Assembly (NCBI GenBank): GCA_014155875.1 | Contig: JACEFZ010013234.1 | Span: forward strand, 186,001 to 250,000 | Direction of reading: 5' to 3' | Origin: Cepaea nemoralis | Taxonomy: Eukaryota; Mollusca; Gastropoda; Stylommatophora; Helicidae | Length of the DNA stretch: 64,000 nt | Shown here: piece after piece, positions 1 through 10,300 of the stretch | Numbering within the stretch: the stretch's first letter is position 1 | Layout: every line of letters starts with the position of its first letter | The notes under the pieces: model-generated | The model's input: only the letters and a program-made list of their open reading frames with translations | Told to the model about the DNA's origin: nothing | The model's database searches: none | Position numbers and translations under genes: made by a program

Positions 1-447
1 TTCCTATGGACTCTGTTATTCCCTGTGTCCAACGTTTACGTGACGTGGTCAGCCTCTTCCTCTGCTTGCATCTGGTCTGTACATCATTGCTTGTTGTATG
101 CTGTTGAATGGTAACCTACCTACGTGCATGGCCAAACCATTTGACTTACTGCTTTCTAATAAAATCTAGTGCTGCTAAACCCCTACTTTAGTCCAGATTT
201 CTTCATTTCTGATCTTATCTCTTTTTGATACATTGAGTATTCTTCTCAGGAATCTCATTTCTGTTGTGATTTTTCTTTTCTCTTTTTCTGTCATTGTCCA
301 GGTTTGGCATTGGTAGCATAGAGTTGGTAGGAAGATTATGTTGTAAAGTGCTTTCTTAGTAGTTATTGATACATGTTTGTTCTTTAGTATTGGTGCCATT
401 TGTGTGTTGTGCCTGGTCAAATTCCTCATGAAACTGTCGCAGCCCAA
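1..447 (-). pseudogene. LINE reverse transcriptase C-terminal fragment
   Basis: Read on the minus strand, 447 to 175 is an open frame with the region downstream of the RT palm seen in APE-type non-LTR retrotransposons: a block ending CYQCQTWTM (the degenerate 'YGCEAWT' box), then MRFLRRIL. Further downstream (about 150 to 1), in another frame, comes a VKWFGHARR segment, the typical 'WFGHV+R' motif of the same proteins. The copy is cut at the window edge and frameshifted, so it is a dead fragment. It resembles the minus-strand fragment at 39300-39850. The clade (RTE-like) is inferred. Confidence 0.6.
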
Positions 448-454
448 GCAACAT

Positions 455-740
455 TACTCAAAGAATTAAAGAGAGCTAATTGTCCACCGTCGGTCTCTCT
501 GTCCGAGGGGTTACAACACTTTCTCCGTAATCCGTTTATCATGCAGAGTTTCATAGCGGGCGAGAAATGGGAGCGGTTCGACCCCCGCTGGTGACTTGCG
601 GGATAACTGAGCCGGCCGCTCAGAAAGCAATGGCAAACTACTGAGTGTAATCTTGCCAAGAAATCAACAGACAGCTGAAAGATGCTGCTGTTGACAGCGA
701 TGTCCTGTAAAGGATAAGCGAATTTAAAAAAAAAAAAAAA
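455..740 (+). mobile_element. Candidate tRNA-derived SINE with A tail
   Basis: A pol III B-box-like motif GGTTCGACCCC lies at 575-585. About 140 bp later the sequence ends in a run of A (725-739). A segment near 630-655 (TGGCAAACTACT ... CTTGCCAAGAAA) resembles a tail motif found in several SINE families. No convincing A box is visible, so the head may be diverged. Confidence 0.45.
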
Positions 741-1036
741 TTGCCCACCTCATCTGCTATAAGTGCTAAACATGGACATTAACAGCAAAAGTGGGGAAAA
801 TAAACAAATTATAACATGTGGAATGCCTAACAAAAGCAGACAGGTTAGTAAGCAGTGGTATTAGAAGACAAGTTGGCATAATGCAGTTGTGAGACTTGAA
901 AAGGAAACTCCGTATGTAATGTGGCTGTTCCATGGCAACCTCTAGATATGGCTCCACAGACAGCAGTGTCCTGGCAATGATGGTCCAAGCACAGGATGGG
1001 TGACTTGTGGAACACCAGAGTAGTTTGTAAACAATG
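741..1036. other. Unassigned spacer
   Basis: No coding frame, repeat or motif that I can name. Frames crossing it on the minus strand are continuations of the stop-poor array to the right. Confidence 0.4.
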
Positions 1037-1352
1037 AAGATGTGAATACAGAGACCAGAGAAAGAACACAAGATGTGAATACAAAGACCTGAGAAGGACA
1101 AAGAACACAAGATATGAATATAGAGACCACAGAACAAACACAAGATGTGAATACAGAGACCAGAGAAAGAACAAGATGTGAATATAGAGACCAGAGAAAG
1201 AACACAAGATGTGAATACAGAGGCCAGAGAAAGACCGCAAGATGTGAATACAGAGACCTGAGAAAGACCAAGAACACAAGATGTGAATATAGAGACCAGA
1301 GAAGGACCAAGAACACAAGATGTGAATACAGAGACCAGAGAGAGCACAATAT
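1037..1352. repeat. 33-bp minisatellite, block 1
   Basis: About nine to ten imperfect units built on AGATGTGAATACAGAGACC followed by AGAGAAAGAACACA. The core AAGATGTGAATA is shared with the 37-bp array at 3522-6255, so both probably belong to one older array. Confidence 0.85.
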
Positions 1353-1369
1353 ATAGGCTAGTGGAAGAA

Positions 1370-1736
1370 CAAGTGTGGGTGGAGAATGTGTATGTGGGTG
1401 AGGGATGTGTGGGTTAATGAGTGTGTGGGAGATGTGTGTGGGTTGGGGGATGTGTGGGTGGGTGGAGAATGTATGTGTGGGTGGTGAGTGTGTGTGTAGG
1501 TGGGGAGATGTGTCTGTGTTGGTGAGGGATGTGTGTATGGGTGGGGTGTTGTGTGGGAGGGGAGAAGTGTGTGGGTAGGTGGGGTAGATGTGAATGGGTG
1601 TGGAATGTGCGGGTGGGTAAAGGATTATGTGAGGGTGGAGGATGTGTGTTTGGCTGGGTGGACTGGGGTGCATGAGTGTTAGTGGGTAGATGGGAGATGT
1701 ATGTGTTGATGGGTGGGTTGGGGATGTGTGGGTGTG
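1370..1736. repeat. GT-rich degenerate minisatellite, left part
   Basis: Irregular repeats of GGGTGGGGGATGTGTG-type units. Similar sequence resumes at 2756, on the other side of an L2-type LINE, which suggests the LINE interrupted the array. Confidence 0.75.
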
Positions 1737-2755
1737 AACGAACGAACGAACAAACAAACTTTATTTTCAAAGGGTTAAGAATTGGGCACGCAGGCCCGTC
1801 TAACATTCTGCCCTTCTATCACTCTCTTTCATACATTATTTCATTCACACATCATTCAAGGCTAACAAAGAACAGTAACAATATAAAAGATATGCATTAT
1901 AAAGGCATGGGCAAAATGCAAACATCAAAACTACACGACACAGTAATATTAGATAATGGTCTGACACTTGTTATTAGCCATGTGGAATATACTGGCCTAC
2001 AAAAAGGTGATTGGCTGTTATACTAGGGTTTTGTTATTATTATTATTATCTCAATTATTAAGGGGGAAGATAATCCGTATTGAGATAGTGTTCGAATAAT
2101 TTGCGATTATATGAATAGGGATTGGTGATGTCTTTGATTTCTTGTGGAAGATTGTTCCACAGCTGAGATGCAGAGTACGTTAAGCTTGTTTTGTATAAGT
2201 CAATCCTAGGCTTCGGAATGTGTAGTATATTTAAACGTTTACTGTGTCTAGCATTATATTTAAACAAAGGCCAAAGGTAATTTGGGGCATTCCGATGCAG
2301 GATTTTGTGAATTAGTTTAGCTTTATTGAAAAGCAGGCGTTTGCGGAATGGTAGTAACTGAAGGGGTTTATACAGGCTAGGATTGTCAGATAAATGTTTG
2401 CTATAAATTAGACTCATGGCCCGTTTCTGGAGTGAGTAAAGTCGCTTGGTGTTTGAATTAGAACAACCGTCCCAGATTGTAGAGCAGTAGTCAAAGTATG
2501 TCTGTATATGAGAAGTATAGAATAGTTTCCTTGTGTCCTCATCAAGGAAGTTTTTAATCTTGGCGAGTTGATAGACTTTTTTCGCTGTTTGTTTAATGAG
2601 CGCTTGAACATGGGAATTAAAGGTTAGGTTTCTATCAATGATTAGGCCTAATGTTTTGTGCTCAGTTACACTTTCTACTGGCATGTTATCGATGTGAAGT
2701 TGAAGTGATGTGTGTGGGCTTAGAGTTTGAAGTCTTTGTCTGGTTGTGATTTTGT
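1737..2755 (-). mobile_element. L2/CR1-type LINE, 5'-truncated copy
   Basis: On the minus strand this has the end of an RT ORF (2745 to 2058), a 3' UTR, and the terminus TTTGAAAATAAAGTTTG followed by a (TTCG)n tail at 1737-1760. The same 3' end occurs at 3430-3521, 48731-48790 and 60690-61110. Short microsatellite tails instead of poly-A are typical of the CR1/L2 group. Confidence 0.8.
2058..2745 (-). pseudogene. L2-type LINE RT C-terminal domain
   Basis: About 208 codons are open from the ATG at 2684, and the frame extends upstream to about 2745. Recognisable blocks are KTLGLIIDRNLTF (end of the RT palm/thumb), RLYSLQKRAMSLIY, and near the end LWNNLPQEI and HYLNTDYLPP. These are characteristic C-terminal blocks of CR1/L2-type reverse transcriptases. 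The YADD catalytic core and endonuclease are absent because the copy is 5' truncated. The last block recurs at 60690-60790 (+). It acted in target-primed reverse transcription and is non-autonomous now. Confidence 0.8.
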
Positions 2756-3340
2756 GAGTGGTTGAGAGATGAGTATGTGAGAGGGCGGATATATGTTGGA
2801 GATGAGTGTATGGGTGGATGATGTGTGTGGGTGGTGGGGGTGTGGGTGGGAGGTATGTGTTTGTGGGTGGGGAGATGTGTGTATGGGTGGAGTGGGTGGG
2901 GGATGTGTTTTTAAGAGATGAGTGATTGGAGGGTGGGTGGATGGAGGATGTGTGGGTGAGTATGTGTAGGGTGGAGGGTGAGTGTGTGTAGGTTGGTGGT
3001 GGGGATGTGTGTGGATGGGTGGGGGGGGGGGAGATTGTGTGGGTGGATGCTAGTTTTGTGTGTGGGTAGGTGTGTGATGTGTGGGTTGGCGGGGATATGT
3101 GTGTGTAGGCGGGAATGTGTGGTTGGGGGATGTGTGTTTGGCTGGGGGGTTGGGGGTCTGTGCGTGTGTGTGGTGGAGGATATGTGGGTGGGTGAGTGTT
3201 GATAGGTTATGGGATGAGTGGAAGATGTGGGTGGGGAGATGTGTGTAGGTGGGGGATGTGTGGGTGGGTGGTCAGGTGCATGTATGTGTGCCTGGGGGTG
3301 GTTGGGTGGGGATGGGTGGATGGTCAGGGTATGTGTCTCA
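2756..3340. repeat. GT-rich degenerate minisatellite, right part
   Basis: Same GT-rich unit family as 1370-1736, with an 11-G run at 3021-3031. Open frames of 60-75 codons here are compositional. Confidence 0.75.
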
Positions 3341-3429
3341 TAACGTGGTAATATACATTATTTATGTTTACAACTTTCATTTGACAATTTTTTTTTAACC
3401 CTATGTGAATGCATTATGCATTATTGATG

Positions 3430-3521
3430 AACGAAAGATGAGTGATTGGAAGGGCCGAATGTAAGACGGGCCTGCGTGCCCAATTTGTTACCCTTTGAAA
3501 ATAAAGTCTGTTCGTTCGTTC
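3430..3521 (+). mobile_element. L2-type LINE 3' terminus
   Basis: Plus-strand copy of the conserved LINE end GGCCTGCGTGCCCAAT ... CCTTTGAAAATAAAG with tail GTTCGTTCGTTCG. It is in inverted orientation to the copy at 1737. Confidence 0.75.
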
Positions 3522-3939
3522 GAACACAAGATGTGAATGTAGACTAGTGAAAGAACAAGATCACAACACGTGAAAGTAGACTAATGGAAGAACAAGAACA
3601 TAAGATGTGAGTACAGACTAATGTAAGAACAAGAACACAGGATGTGAATATAGACTAGTGGAAGAATACAAGATGTGAATATAAACTAATGGAAGAACAA
3701 GAACACAATATGTGAATATAGACTAATGGAAGAACAAGAACACAAGATGTGAATATAGACTAATGGAAGAACAAGAACACATGATGTTAATACAGACTAG
3801 TGGAAGAACAAGAACACAAGATGTTAATATAGACTAGTGGGAGAACAAGAACACAAGATGTTAATACAGACTAGTGGAAGAACACAAGATGTGAATATAA
3901 ACTAGTGGAAGAACACAAGATGTGAATATAGACTAGTGG

Positions 3940-4708
3940 CACTTTCTCCTGTATTATCACACTCGACAGACGATGCAGAGAGCAGAACTCTGCCACTGTC
4001 AATGCAGAGGTTAACGCGCTCATCTATGAACACTCAGATAGCCCCGAAGTTCTCATCTATACTAATGGATCTGTTATAAAGCAGCAGAGAAGTGCGTGGG
4101 CATTTACAGCCCGTTCAGCGGGCCGAACCGTTCAAGAATCCAGTGGTGCCCACTCTATGACCACGAGCAGCATGACGATGGAGGTGATGGCAGTTACACA
4201 GGCTTTCATATGGCTGGAATCACAGCTTTATACCAACGTGTGTGTACTAAGTGATTCAATGAGCATGATTCAGGAGGTCGAAGCTGGATCTGTGCGTAGA
4301 CAGTGGACTGAGTCGCTACGGAAGTCTATTGTCCGTAAAGTCACCTTCATCTTCGTGCGGGAGTCGAGGGAAATGAACGAGCTGATAAATTGGCTGACAC
4401 TGCACCCCCTGTAGATGGCCAGCCCATGGATCGTGCCGATGTTATTAACGTCCTCAAAGATATGGCGAGAACAGAGGACTTTGACGTCAGTGAATCTATA
4501 TCGCTGTCCAGGATGAAAGACTTGGGAGTAAGAATCGGCACGGCCAGACGCGAGGGGTACATTGGGAAAACGAGGTGCCTCGTCAACCAACACAGAACTG
4601 GCACTATTAGCCACCGGACGCTGATGCATATGCTGGGGGGGGGGGGGGAGGATCTGAGCACCTATGGACCTGTCCGGAGTGCAGTGAAGATACCCCAAGT
4701 GATAACTG
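3940..4708 (+). pseudogene. LINE RNase H domain fragment inside the 37-bp array
   Basis: The plus-strand frame encodes an RNase H I domain of the kind at the C-terminus of I-superfamily LINEs: LIYTNGSVI (normally YTDGS, so the first catalytic Asp is Asn), then TMEVMAVTQAF (catalytic Glu), then CVLSDSMSM (Asp). After FIFV the PGHAGVQ block is deleted and the frame shifts. GNERADKLADTAP is still legible in the next frame, and a 14-G run (4635-4648) breaks it again. The insertion is flanked by a 12-bp duplication ATAGACTAGTGG (3928-3939 and 4709-4720), which fits target-primed insertion. It is dead by the D-to-N change and the frameshifts. Confidence 0.85.
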
Positions 4709-5258
4709 ATAGACTAGTGGAAGAACAAGAACACAAGATGTTAATACAGGCTAATGTAAGAACAAGAACACATGATGTGAATTTAGACTAATGGAAGAAC
4801 AAGAACACAATATGTGAATATAGACTAATGGGAGAACAAGAACACAAGATGTTAATATAAACTAGTGGAAGAACAATAACACAAGATGTGAATATAGACT
4901 AGTGGAAGAACAAGATCTGAATGTAGATTGTGGAAGAACAAGAACACAAGAAGTGAATATAAAATAGTTGGAGAACAAGAACAGAAGATCTGAATATAGA
5001 CTAGTGGAAGAACAAGATGTGAATATATACTAGTGGAAGAACAAGAACACAAGATGTGAATATAGACTAGTGGAAGAACAAGAACACAAGATGTGAATAT
5101 TGACTAGTGGAAGAGCAAAATCTGAATATAGACTAGTGGAGGGACAAGAACACAATATGTGAATATAAACTAGTAGAAGAACAAGAGCACAAGATCAGAA
5201 TACAGACTAGTGGAAGAACAAGAACACAAGATGTGAATATAGATTAGTGGAAGAACAA

Positions 5259-6020
5259 TGACATAAGCCTGGGTCACTGACATTGAGGTGAGTGACCGGG
5301 CAGGAGGAAGAATGGAGATGAGAGTGGGAGACAGTAAGGTGAGGGACCTGGCTACGAGGAAAACAGCAGTACTGAGAAATAATGGGAAGGGTGAGTGTGG
5401 CCCCAGGGGGATGGGTCGAAAGAGAGTGTGTGTTGTGTGAAGTCAAGAGACTGAAAAGGCAGTGAGAGAGGAGACCGACTGCGGGGCAGGTCGTTTCAGA
5501 GAGAGCTCCGTGTTGTGTTGTTCTGCTAGTTGTGAAGACAGGCCTGAACCCAGAGTGGGTTCTGTATTGAGTGTAGGCCAAACCCCAGAGTGGGTTCTAT
5601 AGTTGAGCAGTGGCTCCAACCCAATGTGTGGGTTGTATTGTGTGAGATCCAGCCGAGGATTGTAGCTGGATTACCTGTCTTGTGGATTGAGATTAGAAGC
5701 AGGCCGTGAGAAGGAATTGATGTGTGCTGGTTAAATTGTGAGGAGGATATTTATATTCTATGGATTACATTATGTTTTCTGGATGTATAAACATGTTCCG
5801 TTTGTCCGTCTTATTTCTGTAATAAAGGATTATGTGCGCCAACGGAATCTTGTTTAATGCCTGGTGAATATGCACTGCGGGGGTGAGTTACATTGCAAGA
5901 CAGATATCTCCATTGACACACCATGAGTATCGTTACCTAGACAACGACCATCACACAATAATATCATGAGCATATCATCGTAAGAACTTCGTGATATTAT
6001 CGTCAAGTAAACGTGTGACA
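5259..6020 (+). mobile_element. Solo LTR inserted in the 37-bp array
   Basis: A 762-bp segment begins TGACATAAG, ends GTGTGACA, and is flanked by the 5-bp direct repeat AACAA (5254-5258, 6021-6025). A polyadenylation signal AATAAA at 5821-5826 fits the R/U5 part of a plus-oriented LTR. The minisatellite continues in phase across it. No internal coding region is present, so it is what remains after LTR-LTR recombination. It does not resemble the LTRs at 14508 and 21951. A 5-bp duplication fits Ty3/gypsy or copia; family unknown. Confidence 0.8.
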
Positions 6021-6255
6021 AACAAAAACACAAGATCTTAATAGAGATTAGTGGAAGAACAAGAACACAAGATCTGAATATAGACTAGTGGAAGAACAAG
6101 AATACAAGATCTGAATATAGACTTGTTCAAGAACGGAAGAACAAGAACACAAAATGTGAATATAGACTAGTGAAAGAACAAGAACATAAGATCTGAATAT
6201 AGACTTGTGGAAGAACAAGAGCACAAGATATGAATGTAGACGTGGAAGAACAAGA

Positions 6256-6857
6256 TAAAAATACTCATAGAGTTAAGAGTGATTCTCATCAGAAGGCAGG
6301 TACTCCACCTTGCCTAAGGGTATCCTGTAGACCAGCGAAGGGAAGGGAACTTCTTCTCCTTTGATAGGGAATGCCGCTACACCGCCACCTCAGCTTCGGT
6401 GCATACTGACTTCTATAGAGCTCATACTGAGTGTACGGCTTCAGGCAGAGGAGCGCAATTAGGAGGGTAACAGCCTGATCCTGGTGCGAGGAAATGCAAC
6501 CTAAAGACTAAATGAAATGTCATGGCAGGACAGACCAGGCCCCTGGCCTTGGTCGGCAACTGGTCTAGGATGGAATCTCCGACAGTCGAACAGTTAGAAC
6601 ATTGCTTTGCTGATCGGCACCCTCTGCAGCTTGTCTTGTTCCAGATGTATTGGTATGACCTTTCCTCTGCAGTAAACTAGGCAGGCCGAGAGAGGGATCA
6701 TGTTGCATGGGCAACACATAGTCTCTAAATTCAGCCCAGGCTTTGTGTTATAGCGATGGCATAACTCCATTTTACAAATTATCGTCTGTCAAGACAGTAG
6801 ACAGCAAGGTGCCAGTCAGTCAGTCAGTTAGGTAATTAGTTGCTAAAATGTCTGGTA
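6256..6857. other. Unassigned region between array and POLR2J
   Basis: No ORF with recognisable content and no tandem structure. It could be an old dispersed repeat, but I see no second copy in the window. Confidence 0.4.
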
Positions 6858-7050
6858 GTTCTTCTTCTTCTTCTTCTTCTTCTTCTTCTTCGTTCATCCG
6901 GAGTTGTTTTTTCTTTTTTTGTGTGTGTTCCGGACGTGATTGCGTTGTGCCTGTTTACAGCAGAGCTGCGTTTTGCGCCGTTGGACCGACACATCCGACT
7001 TCTGCGGGCATTTGTTGACCGGGTTAACCTTCCCGGGGTCTGGTAGTTCT
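6858..7050 (-). repeat. Dispersed repeat R1 with (GAA)n end
   Basis: (TTC)n at 6858-6891 is joined to about 155 bp that recurs at 41825-41975 (+), 44769-44925 (-) and, in part, 45410-45475. Shared blocks include GTTCATCCGGAGT, TGATTGCG and CATCCGACTT. Read on the minus strand the element ends in (GAA)n, like a short retroposon tail. It lies about 260 bp upstream of the POLR2J start codon. Confidence 0.7.
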
Positions 7051-7119
7051 AGGGTTATGATGGCTGCTACATCGGTGGATTGAGTAAGCATAGGAATACT
7101 CAATTTGCGGGAATGTCGA

Positions 7120-7165
7120 TCGTGATAACATAACATAACATACATAGCATAACATAACAACATAA
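7120..7165. repeat. (ATAAC)n-type simple repeat
   Basis: ATAACATAAC-type repeats preceded by AATGTCGATCGTG. The same junction recurs at 47930-47990, so this is probably the tail of a dispersed element. Confidence 0.6.
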
Positions 7166-7310
7166 TTTGGTTCTCCAGGGGATGCAATTCCTGTAAAACA
7201 CATTTGTGTTGCTTCCTTGTTCTGTCCCGTAACAACAAGGGAAGTCACTATAAAGTTGCTGGCGGAGTTACCTCGTCTTCCAACAGAAAGGATACATAAA
7301 CCAGGCAACC

Positions 7311-7363
7311 ATGAACGCCCCGTCAACTTTCGAGTCATTCCTTCTCTTCGAGGGAGAAAAGAA
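7311..7363 (+). CDS. POLR2J: POLR2J exon 1 (coding part)
   Basis: ATG at 7311 starts 17 codons plus two bases, followed by donor GTAAGT at 7364. The N-terminal peptide matches RPB11 closely. Lys18 is split across intron 1 (phase 2). Confidence 0.96.
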
Positions 7364-10300
7364 GTAAGTTTTATTCTTACGTGAGAGGTAAATTTTGTTC
7401 CTATACATATTGTGATTATGTTTATGAAGACTAGACACAGACAAGCAAACTCTTTACGATGCAATAAATTCAATAATTATACGCAGTATTAGCCCTCTAT
7501 TTACCACCCATTATCGATAGGCTAATGGTTGTGAGTCGTGTCGCCGTTTTCACTGACAGACTAACCCAAACACTGGTTTCTTTCAACCGGAATCTATCTG
7601 GTTATTCAAGGCTTTTTATCACGTCGAAGATGGAAAGCAGAGAATGAAGAGAGCTTCCAGAACCTTCTAAAAGAAGTCAATACTGTCAGAATACCAAGTG
7701 TGACAAGCAGTACTCAAAATCGGTGTGTCAAACATGGACGCTAAACTTCATCTAATGAGCGCAAAATCATAACAACAGAGATAAGAAGCGTTAGATTAAC
7801 TGTGACAGACAATTAGAAACGATAAAATTAGAAGAAGACTCGATCTGAAAAAGTCATACTATTCTGCATTCATTAAGGGAGGTGTTATTCAAAGTGCACT
7901 GAATAATACTGAGCATTATTCACAGTGTAACCAATTGACGGTATCAGTGCAATAACAAAAATGGGCACTCTTCCAAATAATGATCCTAAATTATTTATTG
8001 TAAAAAGTATCCCTTACAGGGTCTAATTAGGTCATTATGCTATAGTCTGTCCAGAAATGAATGCCATCATTCACGATCAATTATTTTGAAAAACTGTCTG
8101 TTGCATCGTTATGAAATTTTTCCTGCCGTCTTATATTTACCCCCACCCAAGGAATATGTCTTTCATGTCCAAAAGCAACTTAAATCATGGAAAGCGGCGA
8201 CATTTCTTTGATGTTTTGGTGAAAAACTAGTGATTTCTAGTTAGCAAACTTGTTTTACAGTAATGAATGCCCCGCCAATTCAGATGATGACACAAGGCAC
8301 ATCCTGATTCATATGGGAGTAGGTGCAATGTCTACTCTGCTGAGACAGAACATGAGTACCTGTTTTGCACAACGAATATAGCTGTGAATGTCTCTGTAGT
8401 GGGCTTCCTTCTTAACGGTCAAGATGTTGGTCATCTTTTCATTGAAGTTTATAGAATGATTTGTATGTTTGTGTGTTTTCCCCTTATTTGACAACATGTT
8501 TCTTCTCACGTTTCTTGTTATGCCACAATATGTCAGTTCCCTCCACAATATTACTCTTCTGTTGGTATTCAATGCGTCTAGAGCTTTTATTTTTAAATTT
8601 CAGTTGTTTTTCACCTTTGAGGGCTTACAGAATTGAAAATTCATCACTGTAGAATACTAACTGTTGCTATTGACAAGTTGTATTGTTTGTGCCGATGCTG
8701 TCATGTTAATGGCCTGCAATTCTTCTTCTGAATAGTTGGAGTAAAAATATCCCAGTAGGTGTGCATATGGATTAATGTCTGCGATCTGCCCAGACCTAGG
8801 TTGATGACTGCTCTTGGTTGCATAAAATTCAATCCATGCTTTCTCCAATAGTCATCCTTCTCTTTCAACACATGGTCCTCACATTTTTTTCCACTAATCT
8901 TTTATCAATATTTAATAGCGCTGGACTGGGTTAGTATCTTGACGTACAGACAATTTGAATATAGTATTGTCAGCTGCCACCTGTCCTTTAATTTTAGCTC
9001 ACTTTTAGCTTTAGTTCTATAGGGATAAAATAAGAATGGTACGGCGGAAGTCTCAAGCACCCATGACGATGCTCTTCTATCAACTTGTCGATTTGATATT
9101 TCTTGCGTTTTGGCATCTGTTTTACAAGGGACAACAATTCTAGCTAGAAATACATTTCTGGAAATGGTATGTTTTCCATTCGGAGCCATATCTTTATTGC
9201 TCCCTTTGTGCTCGATGCTGTAGGTAGTAGTCTTCTTGGGCAACACCATTGATATTATGCATTGTCCATAATTGGACACGGCGGTCTATCTAGGGATGGA
9301 AGCACTGTATTCTCGAGCCAATCTCTAAATACTTTACCATTAATATTATTATTATACTCCCTATTGTCTGTATGCTTTGATACGAACAAGAGCTCAGCGT
9401 TCTGTAGTAAGCCATTATGAGTACTGCCAGCATGGACTATGACCAATCGCTGTCCTATACTACTGGGCACATATCGCTTTATCTGTCCATCCACTGATTG
9501 CCATTCCTTATCACTTGTGTGGTGCGCATTGATCCACGTTTCATCCAAATACACTATGCTATAATTTTCTTTGCGCAAATCCCTTATTTCACGTAGGTAT
9601 CTGCTTCTTATGGCTCTTAAATGCGGTTGCTCGCAAAGGATATTTCTACCTCCCTTGTGCTTTCTAAAAGTTATTATAATTTTCCACAAAGTTGTTTTGG
9701 ATAGCTCTATGTTATTGTTCTTTCTCAACCAAACCCTAAGTTTTCTTACAGTCACTGTTTCTTTGGCATCCAGCATTTTTATAATCCAAAATCCAAAATT
9801 TTTATAATTTTAGGAGTCTTCGCGGCGAAGTGGTCAAGCCTTTTGACTTGGGCTCCAAAAGTTGTGGATTCAATTCTGGGCCACGTCCTTCGGTTCACGG
9901 GTTAAATATTTTGGAGACTCCTGTGGGTCTTTGCTAGAGCTGCGAAGTTTGTGCTTTGTGCGAAGCTTTCCGCGCTGCGGAAAGAGACCGAGCCATATGG
10001 GATAGAATCTGGTGCAATGAAGTCGACCCTGTCGACTTTTAAGCGACTTTTTCAAAGCATTTTATAATAGCTCGCCGTATGACATCCTTGTCAAAGCTGT
10101 CTATAATCACCTTTCTACCTACCATTTGGTTATTGGGTGGTGGTTTAATTCTAGATTCTTGCACCCATCGACGACATGACTGTTTTCTCAAACCCAATGT
10201 ATGCTCTTTTTTCGGAATTTGTAATAGTATAAAACAAGTTTCCTGCGATCAGTTTCTTGACAAAATTATGTGTACAACTTCATAGCGATGCTTTGAAGTG

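Larger units (their letters stand above)
3522..6255. repeat. 37-bp minisatellite, interrupted twice
   Basis: Units are GAACACAAGATGTGAATATA plus GACTAGTGGAAGAACAA, occasionally shortened. Blocks lie at 3522-3939, 4709-5258 and 6021-6255. The gaps are an RNase H LINE piece and a solo LTR, each flanked by a duplicated stretch of the array unit, and the array resumes in phase after both. Confidence 0.9.

Noticed and set aside
942..1806. His/Thr/Pro-rich minus-strand frames of 130-271 codons
   Set aside because: Complement of GT-rich and 33-bp arrays; low complexity.
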